DNA from: Nemophila menziesii
Taxonomy: Eukaryota; Streptophyta; Magnoliopsida; Boraginales; Hydrophyllaceae
NCBI GenBank assembly: GCA_029959085.1
Contig: JARWIR010000016.1
Location: 18,423,499-18,487,498 of the forward strand
Reading direction: 5' to 3'
DNA: 64,000 nucleotides
Positions 10,966 to 21,183 of this stretch are shown in pieces; the stretch's first letter is position 1; each line of letters starts with the position of its first letter. Below the pieces are notes generated by a model. That model was not told the origin of the DNA. It was given only the letters and a program-made list of their open reading frames with translations, and ran no database searches. Made by a program: the position numbers and the translations under genes.

Positions 10966-11640
10966 GTATGTGTGTGTATTTGTGTGTGTATGCTTTTTTT
11001 CCTTGTGTTTTGGAATAATAAACTAAGTATAAGAGAAAAATTATCTTTTGCTAGTTTTTATTTTCAAGAATCAAATCTAATCTTTTCACTCAATGAGAAA
11101 ATAGATTGAGTTCTTATTTCTTTTCCCGCAAATTATTTATTTTAATCAATAATAAAATTAATTAAAATATAAGATTATAATTATTTATTAATCTTTATAT
11201 ATATTTATTACACTACTAATAAATATAAATAACAAGATATTGATAAGTATTGTTTTTTGTATCCTTTAAAATAATTAATTTATTTAACATAACAAATAAT
11301 ATTAAAATAGTATTTTTCTTATATTTATTCAAATAATAATTGAAGTCTCTTTCTATTTTTGTTTTCATTTAATCTATTTCTGGTAATTCTACTAAAATAG
11401 CAGTAGAAATTATCTTAGTTTTGATAGGTTAGACCAAAAAACACATTTACCTTTAGTTTTTCAGTATACTAGATAAATCTTTTATCCAACTAAAATTTGT
11501 GTAACTACCCCACTATGAAAATATGACTGAACTCATATGGGTAAATATTGTATACACATAGTATCGACTTAAACGATCCTTGTCCTTGACCTACCAATTG
11601 GAATGACCAGTTTACCTATCTAGGATCTCACCAATAAACT
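10966..11640. other. AT-rich intergenic spacer
   Basis: A short imperfect TG-rich microsatellite lies at about 10964-10991. No ORF, RNA gene or repeat recognised in the rest. AAACT at 11636-11640 is the left target duplication of Element 2. Confidence 0.5.
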
Positions 11641-13138
11641 TGGTGGGGCCTAGGGTGTGATAAAATAAGATATAAATAAAGTGAAAATAACACCCTAAAG
11701 CTACACGGTTCTGCAAGTATACAGATCGTATGCAAGTTTTAGTTAAATGATTAGGATTCGTACTGCAGAGACTACGAGGGTTAGGGGAATCTTATGCAAT
11801 AATCAAGTGCAATAATTTAAAGCTAGAACAACTAAACACAAATAAAAGTAAAGATAAATAGATATTTATTTGATTTTCTAATTAACTAAATTAAAACTAA
11901 GAATTTAAAAAGACAAAAAACAAAAAAGTAAATACGAAAGAGAGGAAATATGAGAATATAGCTTGAGTTACTAGCATGTAATCCCCACTAGTTTTGCCGT
12001 TCTAAACATGTAAGGGTGAATTATGTAGTATTTTCATAATCGGTTCGCTATCGGTAGTTTAAAATAGGATTTACCTGTGTCAATAAGGCTTCCTAAGCAA
12101 ACTTTTCCTGTAATTGGTAAATAGTCACAAGAACTAAACCATAATGATTATCTAGTTAGGTTGATTTGTCAGATCTAAACCGAATACTAGACGTTATGTG
12201 CTAAGCATGTAATTAAACACCGTTGTCAATGGTGACCTAACTACTAGATGGTAATTCTATATGACGGCCGTCCGGAAGAACACAGAATATAAAATCAAAC
12301 ACATAAACAGAGAATAAAAACTATAATTCAATTTAAAACATTAAGTTCCCAAATTAGATAGATGTCAATAAAAACTAGGGTTCATACATATATGCTAAAA
12401 ACTCAAGCTAAAGAAATTTAGTTCATGAAAGAAAAGAAAGAAATTACACATTTAAAGGTAGAAGAAGACATTGTGATGAACAGCTCCTTCCAGACTTCTC
12501 TCTTGTGTTGTAAGCTTTCTCTTGGTTTAAGGTTTCACCAAGGATGATTTAAGAGTGTTAAGAGGCTGTATTTATAGTGTATAGGTTGACCTAATTCGTT
12601 TTCTTGGAGGAGAGGTGAAGTAATGGACTCCAAGCCCAACTCAAATTCGTATGGATAATTACTGCGGGATTGTTTTGAGCATATCTCCTTCGTTATTGGT
12701 CGGTTTTTGCTCCATAATATACCAAAAGAATCGTCACAGAATTATCTACATCCCTATGAAAGGAATCTTCCAAAATCCGCTTATTTCTTGGAGTAATCAC
12801 TACTTCTTTAGGCGTGTGCTGCAGAATTTCAGATTTAGGCAGCTTTTCCTTTTCCATATTTTTAGCCTTTGTTACCTTTATCTCCAATTTCCATGTAGAT
12901 ATCTTTCCATAAGTTGTAGTCTCTGACTTGGACTCTAATTAATCTCCATAATTATCTTTAAAGCTTCAAACTAAATAAAAAATTAAACCCAATATGCTCT
13001 AAAAATATTATGTTACTAAATCAAGACCCAAAATAGGAAAGTGCACTAAACTAAGCTAAATTTAACCTATAAACTAATAAATAAGCCTAAAATGATGTCT
13101 CAGAAGTATATTTTATTATCACAAATGAGGAGACATCA
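11641..13138 (-). repeat. Element 2 3' LTR
   Basis: 1498 bp, starting TGGTGGGG and ending GGAGACATCA on the plus strand. A TATAAATA box (minus strand, about 12569-12576) sits in U3. The last 46 bp (13093-13138) form an inverted repeat TGATGTCTCA...GGAGACATCA, shared with Elements 3-5. Confidence 0.9.
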
Positions 13139-13153
13139 AGACCCCCAACTCAA
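13139..13153 (-). other. Element 2 polypurine tract
   Basis: The minus strand reads TTGAGTTGGGGGTCT directly before the TG of the 3' LTR. Confidence 0.8.
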
Positions 13154-13155
13154 AG

Positions 13156-13174
13156 TTGTATCGTCCCGATACAA
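13156..13174 (-). promoter_or_regulatory. PPT-adjacent conserved hairpin
   Basis: TTGTATCG-TCC-CGATACAA, a perfect 8-bp stem with a 3-base loop. Element 3 has the same sequence; Elements 4 and 5 have CTTTGTCG-TCC-CGACAAAG at the same place, differing by three paired changes. Confidence 0.6.
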
Positions 13175-14653
13175 TAAAAGTAAAGAACAGAAGGGTAGTC
13201 AAATAAACAAGAAGAAGTCGGAGGAGAATAAGAACAGAATATAATGAATGATCCTAGAGCATAAATATCTAAAAAGTCTCATGTAGTAATGCTCAAGAAA
13301 TAATGCACAAGTATGCTTAATATACATGTAATCAACAATCCATAAATTCAAGTTAAGATTAATTTTGCAATGCCAAAAGGAGAGGATGATAACTTAGTTC
13401 ATGTTACTGGCTATAGGTTGTTCATAGGTCCTAATATAGCATCCAATTGTCCACTTACCTACTACCTAATAGCTCAATTTTTCTCCACCTAGTAGCTAGA
13501 AATCCTAAGGTCTTGGTTATAACTTGGCTTAAGGACGAGTGTGGTATATTTGGATAATGAAAAGTGAGCTTTTGGCTCTCTCCTCACTAGCCAGTAACGA
13601 ATCGCCATAGAGCTTGAGTTTTCACTCGAAGATGTACTCACTCAACCCAATTTATTGATGCTTTTGATGTGCATCCCCCAATAAATCCAAAAAACCTTTG
13701 TGATGATATAACATCCACTTTGTCGGTCCGAATATATTTTATTTTCAAATCAATTTTTTCCTTTGTATAGCTATGATTCTCTTTTTGATGTTCGAGATAT
13801 CACACTATTTTTTTCATATATATATTCTTTCTTTTTATGCCCTTGTTGGCAAATTTAGCTCGTAGCTTCTTTTTCATTCACTATTACCCCGGCAAAGGGT
13901 TACAATAATAACAATTTCATCATCAATAAAATCACAAATATAAATCCCAAACGCAATGTATTCTAATGATGAAACCCACCACCCCAAACTCAAGCTCTAA
14001 AACAACTTGATTCAAGTGCGGGTCATATAGATAAGTCCTACAAACTAAGGGTATGGATTATAATGTGGGTAAATAAAAGGATTTAGAAAGGCTTAGAGGG
14101 GCTAAGACGGATAAATAATAACAAAATCAAATAAAAGGGTGAGAAAGTATAAAAGGCTTCAAGTGTTTTATCATGAAAGATCTGCCTTATTCATTTTTCT
14201 AACTACCGGATTTCGTTACTTTTTCATTATTAGTTCATAGATAAGTGGTTTTTCAACTTATTTTAAACCTCACGTTCTACACACCAAATAACTATCCCTA
14301 AGTTTCAACGTGAATTCTTAGCATTGCTCATTAACTTTCCTATCTTTTATTTTCTGTTTTCATACATGCATCCTAAACAATTTTGTTGCATCTTTCAAAA
14401 ACATACTACTTACAATCATTGACCTAATAAAATCATTCTCAAATAGGTACATTCAAAATATTCTATCCCTTAATTCAACCTAAAAAAATTTAAATTTTAC
14501 GCAAAAACGAAAAGAAGATGAGGACAACGAATCCCCACCCCCAACTCAAAAGTGAGTCGTGTCCTCATGACTCGAAAAAAGACTCAGGAATGGAATAAAA
14601 TTTAAAATTAAAACTAACTAAACTACCTAATGCATACAAGCTAATGAAAAAAT
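13175..14653 (-). other. Element 2 conserved 3' non-coding region
   Basis: No ORF. It holds blocks also present in Elements 3-5: a stem-loop with arms AGTGAG and CTCACT at 13564-13589, a CCCCGGCAAAGGG block near 13886, PPT-like runs at 13976-13994 and 14533-14548, and a GAGTCGTG/CATGACTC hairpin at 14554-14573 (one mispair in this copy). Confidence 0.6.
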
Positions 14654-15112
14654 CTAGAATGACCTACCTGGTTGGCCATAGAGATCCATTATATCCTCAT
14701 CCTCATCCGAGGGATCAGAATAATCATCAATATGCTTTTCCAAGGTCAAATCATCCAGCTGTGATTGCATCTGTATGATTTCCATCCAAAGTTCTCTGTT
14801 ATCTTCTTGTAATCTTTCAATTTCGTTTTGTAACTTGCGAGCCCATGGAGGAAGATCATGAACAATTTCAGAGGAAGAAGTAGAAGAACCTTGGTCTTGA
14901 ATTTTTATCTTCTTCAAAGGCCTTCTTGATGGTATGGACATTCTAGCAGTTAACTTCTTTGGTAGTGGTTGTGCTGGTGCCTTTTCTTTTTAATCTTCAG
15001 TAACCTCATCAAGATTGATGGGCTTTTCAATGGTTGCTCCAGGCAATTTCTTATTCTTCCCAAGGATAGAGCACTTTCTCTTATATTCCATAGCTTCAGA
15101 TCTGTTAGTCAT
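14654..15112 (-). pseudogene. Accessory ORF after integrase, coiled coil with acidic end
   Basis: Minus-strand frame of 153 codons starting MTNRSEAMEYKRKC, with one in-frame TAA (14990-14992, codon 41). It aligns throughout with the open 150-residue ORF at 57967-58419 in Element 5: same MTNR start, a KLPGATIEKPINLDE segment, an IKIQDQGSS segment, a coiled coil after PPWARKLQ, an Asp/Glu-rich stretch and the end DLYGQ followed by Arg. No known domain recognised. Athila elements often have an env-like ORF in this position, but there is no signal peptide or membrane segment, so env is not supported. Confidence 0.6.
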
Positions 15113-16070
15113 GCTTGATTTACCCACAACTCAAGTTATACCAAGGAGGGATTAAAAGTTTAAGGAGAAATTGTTTTAGCTTGAGGTTGTTGCTTGGAAT
15201 TGATGAAAGAGAAAGGTTTCTTGATGGATCTTGGAAGAAATCTTTAAAGCCTGATGAACTTGATGGTGTTTTAATGGTGTAGTGTGATGAATTTGATGAA
15301 GAGATTGTGTTTATGGAGGATGGAGGAGAGAATTTGTGGAGTTGTTGTGTTAATTGTGAAGGTTTGTACAAGCTTTTAAGTGTTTATATAGGGTTTGGGT
15401 CTGAAAAATTCGTATGGGAGAGGCTAGGGTTAATCCTATTAAGGTAAGAAGATGAATAGGCCTCAAATTCTTCATAAACCGCCTGGCGCGGTACATCCCT
15501 GCGGTATATGGGTGTACCGCGAGGGTACACCGCAGCGCTGTAGCTCCAACAATTTTAGCCTCGACAATAGACCCGTGGTAGCACCCCGTGGCACGTGTTT
15601 TGAGCGTGCGGTATAGGGGTGCGGTACATGGGTACACCGCAGCAACCTCGTCAAAAAACCCGCGGTACATCACCCCGTGGCACGTGTTTTGGGAATGCGG
15701 TATAGGGGTGCGGTGCACTGCGCCTATCAGCCATCCATTTTTTCATCTCGGTATAAAACCTGTGGTGCTCGACCCGTGGTACGGGTTTTTCACGTGCAGT
15801 ACATAGGTGCGGTATATGGGTGCACCGCATGGGTGCACCGCACCTATTTGCGAATATTTCCAAGTAATTTCCTTTGACCCCAAACTCGTTTCCTGCACAA
15901 TAATACACTACCTTTCTCTCCTATTAGTTTGTAAACACAATTAAAAATATACACTAACTTAATATTATACACTACAAAGCAATAAAACTAATCTAAAAAG
16001 CAATTAAAACAAGGGGTGTCTCCCAAGAGCACTTTTGTTTAACGTCTTTGAGTTAGACGTGTACCTCAGG
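15113..16070 (-). repeat. Element 2 spacer with GC-rich palindromic tandem repeat
   Basis: 15478-15850 is GC-rich in AT-rich surroundings. Words such as GCGGTACACCGC and CACCCCGTGGCACGTG recur; CACCCCGTGGCACGTGTTTT appears near 15581 and 15671, giving a unit near 90 bp. Islands in the same position occur in Elements 3, 4 and 5. 15876-15888 carries a PPT-like GAGTTTGGGGTC on the minus strand. No ORF supported. Confidence 0.55.
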
Positions 16071-17693
16071 TTAAGCGCATTCAACGAGATGGATCGTCTC
16101 CTCTCGCCCAAAGTCCTCACTGTCATGGTATCTTTTCAAACGCTGGCCATTCACCATGAATGTCCGTTGCTCGGTTGGATGTTCAATTTCAATCGCTCCA
16201 TGAGGTGTGACTTTCGTAACAATGTAAGGTCCTCCCAAAAGGGATTTAAGCTTTCCTGGGTAGTTCGAAAATCGAGAGTTGTATAATAAAACCTTTTGTC
16301 CTCTCTCGAAATGCTTTGGACGGAGCCGTTTATCATGCCATCGCTTTGTTTTCTCCTTGTAGAGGCGTGAATTTTCATAGGCAAGATAACGAAACTCCTC
16401 CAACTCGTTCAACTGCATTATCCTTTGTATTCCGGCCAATTCTGGGTCTAGATTCAGAGTTTTAATAACCCAGTAGGCTCGAGCTTCAAGTTCAATCGGT
16501 AGATGACACGCTTTGCCGTAGACCATGCGATATGGAGATGCCCCAAATGGTGTTTTAAATGTTGTTCTGTAAGCCCAGAGAGCATCATCTAGCTTTAAAG
16601 ACCAATCTTTCCTCGATTTATTCACGATCTTCTCAAGAATAGATTTGATTTCCCGGTTGGAAACTTCAGCTTGACCGTTAGTTTGGGGGTGATAACCGGT
16701 TGAAGTACGGTGTCTCACTCCAAACTTACGAAGATAGTTTCTCAGAGGAGCATTAAGAAAATGGGTACCTTTATCACTGATGAGAACGTGTGGCGTACCA
16801 TGTCTTGAAAAGATGTTTGTTTTTAAGAATTTAATCACTGTTTGAGCATCGTTCTTTGGTGTTGCCACTTCTTCTACCCACTTCGATACATAATCTACCG
16901 TAAGCAAAATATAAATATTTCCATGGGAGGTGATGAAAGGCCCCATGAAATCTATTCCCCATACATCAAAAATTTCAACTTCTAGGATATTGTTAAGTGG
17001 CATCGCGTCTCTTTTTGATATATTGCCAGTGAACTGGCATCTTTGACATGACTGGACAAAACGATGACAATCTTTGTGTATGGTAGGCCAATAGAACCCG
17101 GATTGAAGACTTTTAGCTGCGGTTCTATCGCCTTTAAAATGACCTCCATAAGGTGAACTATGACAATTTTCAATGATCTTCTCCATTTCACCTTCATGCA
17201 CACATCTTCTAACCACTTGGTCACTACAAATCTTCCAGAGGTATGGTTCATCCCAATAATACTGTTTGGCCTGGTGATTTAATCTTTGTCTTTGTTGTGG
17301 GTGGATATCTTTGGGAAAAACACCACTCACAATGAGGTTTACTAGATCTGCATACCATGGCACAAACGCATGTTTAATAGCAAAAAGTTGTTCATCAGGG
17401 AATACCTCTTTAACCAACAATGGTTCCTTGTTCGCATCAGATCCTTCGAGCCTTGATAAATGATCAGCAACTTGATTCTCGCATCCCTTTCGGTCTCGAA
17501 TATCTATGTCGAATTCTTGAAGCAACAGTACCCATCTAATAAGACGCGGCTTAGCGTCCTTTTTCTCCATAACGTACCTAATTGCTGAATGGTCCGTGTA
17601 TACAATAGTTTTCTTCCCAATCAAATAGGAACGGAATTTATCAAAAGCATAAACCACGGCCAACATCTCTTTCTCCGTCACTGTATAATTCAT
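16071..17693 (-). CDS. pol: Element 2 pol, 3' part: RNase H end and integrase
   Basis: 540 residues on the minus strand. Residues 1-85 are the rest of RNase H ([20 protein letters not shown], then [12 protein letters not shown]). An HHCC zinc-binding domain follows ([15 protein letters not shown] through [12 protein letters not shown]). The integrase core carries the DDE set: Asp in WGIDFMGPF, Asp in LISDKGTHF and Glu in [19 protein letters not shown] module near the end ([19 protein letters not shown]) is followed by [12 protein letters not shown]. Integrase inserts element cDNA into the genome. The frame is continuous with 17721-19658 apart from a TAG at 17721-17723 in place of a Tyr codon in [10 protein letters not shown]. 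Normal length for Ty3 integrase. Confidence 0.9.
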   Translation of the reverse strand: MNYTVTEKEMLAVVYAFDKFRSYLIGKKTIVYTDHSAIRYVMEKKDAKPRLIRWVLLLQEFDIDIRDRKGCENQVADHLSRLEGSDANKEPLLVKEVFPDEQLFAIKHAFVPWYADLVNLIVSGVFPKDIHPQQRQRLNHQAKQYYWDEPYLWKICSDQVVRRCVHEGEMEKIIENCHSSPYGGHFKGDRTAAKSLQSGFYWPTIHKDCHRFVQSCQRCQFTGNISKRDAMPLNNILEVEIFDVWGIDFMGPFITSHGNIYILLTVDYVSKWVEEVATPKNDAQTVIKFLKTNIFSRHGTPHVLISDKGTHFLNAPLRNYLRKFGVRHRTSTGYHPQTNGQAEVSNREIKSILEKIVNKSRKDWSLKLDDALWAYRTTFKTPFGASPYRMVYGKACHLPIELEARAYWVIKTLNLDPELAGIQRIMQLNELEEFRYLAYENSRLYKEKTKRWHDKRLRPKHFERGQKVLLYNSRFSNYPGKLKSLLGGPYIVTKVTPHGAIEIEHPTEQRTFMVNGQRLKRYHDSEDFGREETIHLVECA

Positions 17694-17720
17694 CTGAGCA
17701 GCGTTGAAAGTCTTACTTGC

Positions 17721-19658
17721 CTAATAAATCGTGTGGAAAATCTTGTCTTTCCTCTGTCCCAACACAACACCCATAGCGTGATCACTAGCATCGCACATAA
17801 GTTCAAACGGAGCTTTCCAATCAAGAGGTATAACAATAGGTGTAGAGATTAGTTTCTCCTTAATCGTCAAAAACGCTTGAAGACATTCTTCAGTAAAATT
17901 AAAAGGAGTATCCTTTTCAAGTAAAGAGCAAAGCAGTTTGGCGGTTTTAGAGAAATCTTTGATAAATCTTCGATAAAATCCTGCGTGACCCAAGAAACTT
18001 CTCACTCCTTTAACAGAAACTGGAGGTGGTAACGTTTTGATAACTTCAATTTTAGCACGATCAACCTCCATCCCTGCCTTCGAAACTTTATGTCCCAAGA
18101 CAATTCCCTCTTGAACCATGAAGTGGCATTTTTCCCAATTGAGCACAAGATCTTTTTCTCTACATATCATAAGGACTTTCTCAAGATTACTCAAACAATC
18201 ATCAAAACTGTCTCCAAACACCGAAAAATCATCCATGAAAACCTCCAAGTATTTATCAATCATGTCCCTAAATATCGCCATCATGCACCTCTGGAACGTG
18301 GCAGGTGCATTGCATAATCCAAACGACATTCTTCTATAAGCAAAAGTACCAAACGGACAAGTAAAAGTTTTCTTGTGTTGATCAAGGGGATCCACACAAA
18401 TCTGATTATAACCCGAATATCCCTCAAGGAAACAATAATACTCTCTCCCTGCAAGTTTGTCTAGCATCTGATCAATGAATGGTAGCGGGAAGTGATCTTT
18501 CTTTGTAGCTTTGTTCAGTCTTCGGTAATCCATGCACACTCGCCACCCCACAACTGTTCTTGAAGGTATGGCTTCGCCTTGATCATTAAGGATGGTAGTG
18601 ATACCTCCTTTCTTTGGAACACATTGCACTGGACTAACCCAATCACTTCTAGCAATCGGATAGATAATTCCTGCGTCTAACAACTTGATAACTTCCTTCC
18701 TCACCACTTCTTTCATAGCTGGCATGAGTCTTCTTTGTCCCTCTATAGATCGCCCACCTTCGTTCTCAAGAATGATTTTGTGTTTGCAAACGGAAGGACT
18801 AATTCCCTTGATGTCGGCAATAGTCCATCCGATTGCTTCTTTGTTTGCTCGAAGTACTTGAAGTAGCTTCTCCTCTTGAGGACCTGAAAGGTTAGCAGAG
18901 ATAATAACAGGAAATGTTTTGTTCGTACCTAGATATGCATAGCGTAGATGATCTGGAAGCGGTTTTTCTTCGAGAACAGGTGGACATATTATAGATGGTT
19001 GTTTCATTGGTTCAATGTCACCTGATTTCCGAAGTAGTTCTCGTACATTCGATCCTAATGCAGCAACATCTTCAGGGGGAATCTCGAGTTCCTGTTGAGA
19101 TTCAAGTGCTAAGGCTTCGTCAAGATCATCATCTAAGCTTGCTTTATTGAAGACTTCTTGCGCAATTTTTCCGATGACATCTATTTTGAAACATTCATCT
19201 TTTGAATTTAATAACTTCATAGCCTTAAACACAATTAATCGTATCTGTTCGTCTTGTATTCTCGTGATCAACTCACCATTCTCAACATCAATTAGTGTAC
19301 GCCCCGTGGCTAAGAATGGTCTATCCAAGATGATGGGGACATTCTTATCCGCGTCGTAGTCAAGAATAATAAAATCACAAGGGAAAATAAAAGAGCCAAC
19401 TTTAACTAAAACATCTTCAATTTTACCTATTGGTCGTGAAAGGGAGCGATCCGCCATTTGTAGTACCACAGATGTGGGTACTACTTCTCCAATATTAAGC
19501 TTCTCGAACATGGATCTAGGCATGAGATTGATGCTTGCGCCTAAATCACATAATGCTTTCCCGGTCCAACTATCTCCAATGCCGATGGGAATTGTAAAAC
19601 TTTTGGGATCTTCTAGCTTCGGTGGAAACTTACTTTGACATATAGCACTACACTCCAT
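17721..19658 (-). CDS. pol: Element 2 pol, 5' part: protease, RT, start of RNase H
   Basis: 645 residues. The aspartic protease shows DLGASINLMP near residue 37. RT follows, with [34 protein letters not shown] and the catalytic FMDDFSVFG. In motif A the copy reads [13 protein letters not shown] where Element 5 has [13 protein letters not shown]: the first catalytic Asp is Glu here, which should impair the enzyme. RNase H begins with MCDASDHAMGVVLGQ. The ORF has no gag upstream; it starts at a Met just before CSAICQSKFPP and the sequence is cut at 19738. The TAG at 17721-17723 ends it early. Clearly Ty3/Athila-like. Confidence 0.9.
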   Translation of the reverse strand: MECSAICQSKFPPKLEDPKSFTIPIGIGDSWTGKALCDLGASINLMPRSMFEKLNIGEVVPTSVVLQMADRSLSRPIGKIEDVLVKVGSFIFPCDFIILDYDADKNVPIILDRPFLATGRTLIDVENGELITRIQDEQIRLIVFKAMKLLNSKDECFKIDVIGKIAQEVFNKASLDDDLDEALALESQQELEIPPEDVAALGSNVRELLRKSGDIEPMKQPSIICPPVLEEKPLPDHLRYAYLGTNKTFPVIISANLSGPQEEKLLQVLRANKEAIGWTIADIKGISPSVCKHKIILENEGGRSIEGQRRLMPAMKEVVRKEVIKLLDAGIIYPIARSDWVSPVQCVPKKGGITTILNDQGEAIPSRTVVGWRVCMDYRRLNKATKKDHFPLPFIDQMLDKLAGREYYCFLEGYSGYNQICVDPLDQHKKTFTCPFGTFAYRRMSFGLCNAPATFQRCMMAIFRDMIDKYLEVFMDDFSVFGDSFDDCLSNLEKVLMICREKDLVLNWEKCHFMVQEGIVLGHKVSKAGMEVDRAKIEVIKTLPPPVSVKGVRSFLGHAGFYRRFIKDFSKTAKLLCSLLEKDTPFNFTEECLQAFLTIKEKLISTPIVIPLDWKAPFELMCDASDHAMGVVLGQRKDKIFHTIY

Positions 19659-19738
19659 AGGTAATCCAATTGTTTCCCCAGTTTCTATACTTCGCTTGTT
19701 GGAGAGAATGTCTTTCTATACACTCCATAGGTAATCCA
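19650..19738. other. Deletion junction with templated filler
   Basis: CACTCCATAGGTAATCCAA occurs at about 19651-19669 and again at 19720-19738, immediately before the truncated LTR begins. The repeat sits where gag, primer site and LTR end are missing, which fits error-prone end joining with copied filler. Confidence 0.6.
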
Positions 19739-21183
19739 AGCTACACAGTTCTGCAAGTATACAGATCGTATGCAAGTTTTAGTTAAATGATTAAGATTCG
19801 TTCCGCAGAGACTACGAGGGTTAGGGGAATCTTATGCAATAATCAAGTGCAATAATTTAAAGCTAGAACAACTAAACGCAAATAAAAGTAAAGATAAATA
19901 GATATTTATTTGATTTTCTAATTAACTAAATTAAAACTAAGAATTTAAAAAGACAAAAAACAAAAAAGTAAATACGAAAGAGAGGAAATATGAGAATATA
20001 GCTTGAGTTACTAGCATGTAATCCCCACTAGTTTTGCTGTTCTAAACATGTAAGGGTGAATTATGTAGTATTTCCATAATCGGTTCCAATTCGCTATCGG
20101 TAGTTTAAAACAGGATTTACCTGTGTCAATAAGGCTTCCTAAGCAAACTTTTCCTGTAATTGGTAAATAGTCACAAGAACTAACCCATAATGATTATCTA
20201 GTTAGGTTGATTTGTCAGATCTAAACCAGATACTAGACGTTATGTGCTAAACATGTAATTAAACACCGTTGTCAATGGTGACCTAACTACTAGATGGTAA
20301 TTCTATATGGCGGCCGTCCGCAAGAACACAGAATATAAAATCAAACACATAAACAGAGAATAAAAACTATAATTCAATTTAAAACATTAAGTTCCCAAAT
20401 TAGATAGATGTCAATCAAAAATAGGGTTCATACATGTATGCTAAAAACTCAAGCTAAAGAAATTTAGTTCATGAAAGAAAAGAAAGAAATTACAAATTTA
20501 AAGGTAGAAGAAGACATTGTGATGAACAGCTCCTTCCAGACTTCTCTCTTGTGTTGTAAGCTTCCTCTTGGTTTAAGGTTTCACCAAGGATGATTTAAGA
20601 GTGTTAAGAGGCTGTATTTATAGTGTATAGGTTGACCTAATTCGTTTTCTTGGAGGAGAGGTGAAGTAATGGACTCTAAGCCAACTCAAATTCGTATAGA
20701 TAATTAGTGTTGGATTGTTTTGAGCATATCTCCTTCGTTATTGGTCGGTTTTTGCTCCATAATATACCATAAGAATCGTCACAGAATTATCTACATCCCT
20801 ATGAAAGGAATCTTCCAAAATCGGCTTATTTCTTGGAGTAATCACCACTTCTTTAGGCGTGTGCGGCAGAATTTCAGATTTAGGCAGCTTTTACTTTTCC
20901 ATGTTTTTAGCCTTTGTTACCTTTATCTCCAATTTCCATGTAGATCTCTTTCCATAAGTTGTAGTCTTTGACTTGGACTCTAATTAATCTCCATAATTAT
21001 CTTTAAAGCTTCACACTAAATAAACAATTAAACCCAATATGCTCAAAAAATAATATGTTACTAAATCAAGACCTAAAATAGGAAATAGCACTAAACTAAG
21101 CTAAATATAACCTATAAACTAATAAATAAGACTAAAATGATGTCTCAGAAGTATATTTTATTATCAAAAATAAGGAGACATAA
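19739..21183 (-). repeat. Element 2 5' LTR, truncated at its inner end
   Basis: Aligns to 11641-13138 from about its base 65 onward. Its outer 46-bp inverted repeat lies at 21138-21183, with the terminal CA changed to AA. A TATAAATA box (minus) is at 20615-20622. Confidence 0.85.
20615..20622 (-). promoter_or_regulatory. TATA box in Element 2 5' LTR
   Basis: The minus strand reads TATAAATA and is preserved in both LTR copies; Element 3 has the same box in its LTRs. Confidence 0.45.

Larger units (their letters stand above)
11641..21183 (-). mobile_element. Element 2: Athila-like Ty3 retrotransposon, gag and primer site deleted
   Basis: LTRs at 11641-13138 and 19739-21183, pol on the minus strand, AAACT at 11636-11640 and 21184-21188. 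The right (5') LTR lacks about 65 bp at its inner end and has a mutated terminal dinucleotide (AA instead of CA). The inner deletion removed the rest of that LTR, the primer site and all of gag up to just before protease. Domain order PR-RT-RNase H-integrase identifies the Ty3 superfamily, and the long 3' non-coding region and similarity to Elements 3-5 suggest the Athila group. It cannot move alone. Confidence 0.9.

Noticed and set aside
12651..12926. 91-codon frame, matched at 20720-20971
   Set aside because: It lies inside the two LTR copies of Element 2, so the repetition reflects LTR identity, not a gene.
15588..15908. Overlapping frames on both strands over the GC island of Element 2
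   Set aside because: GC-rich tandem repeats lack stops by composition; no similarity to the frames over the Element 5 island beyond the repeat.
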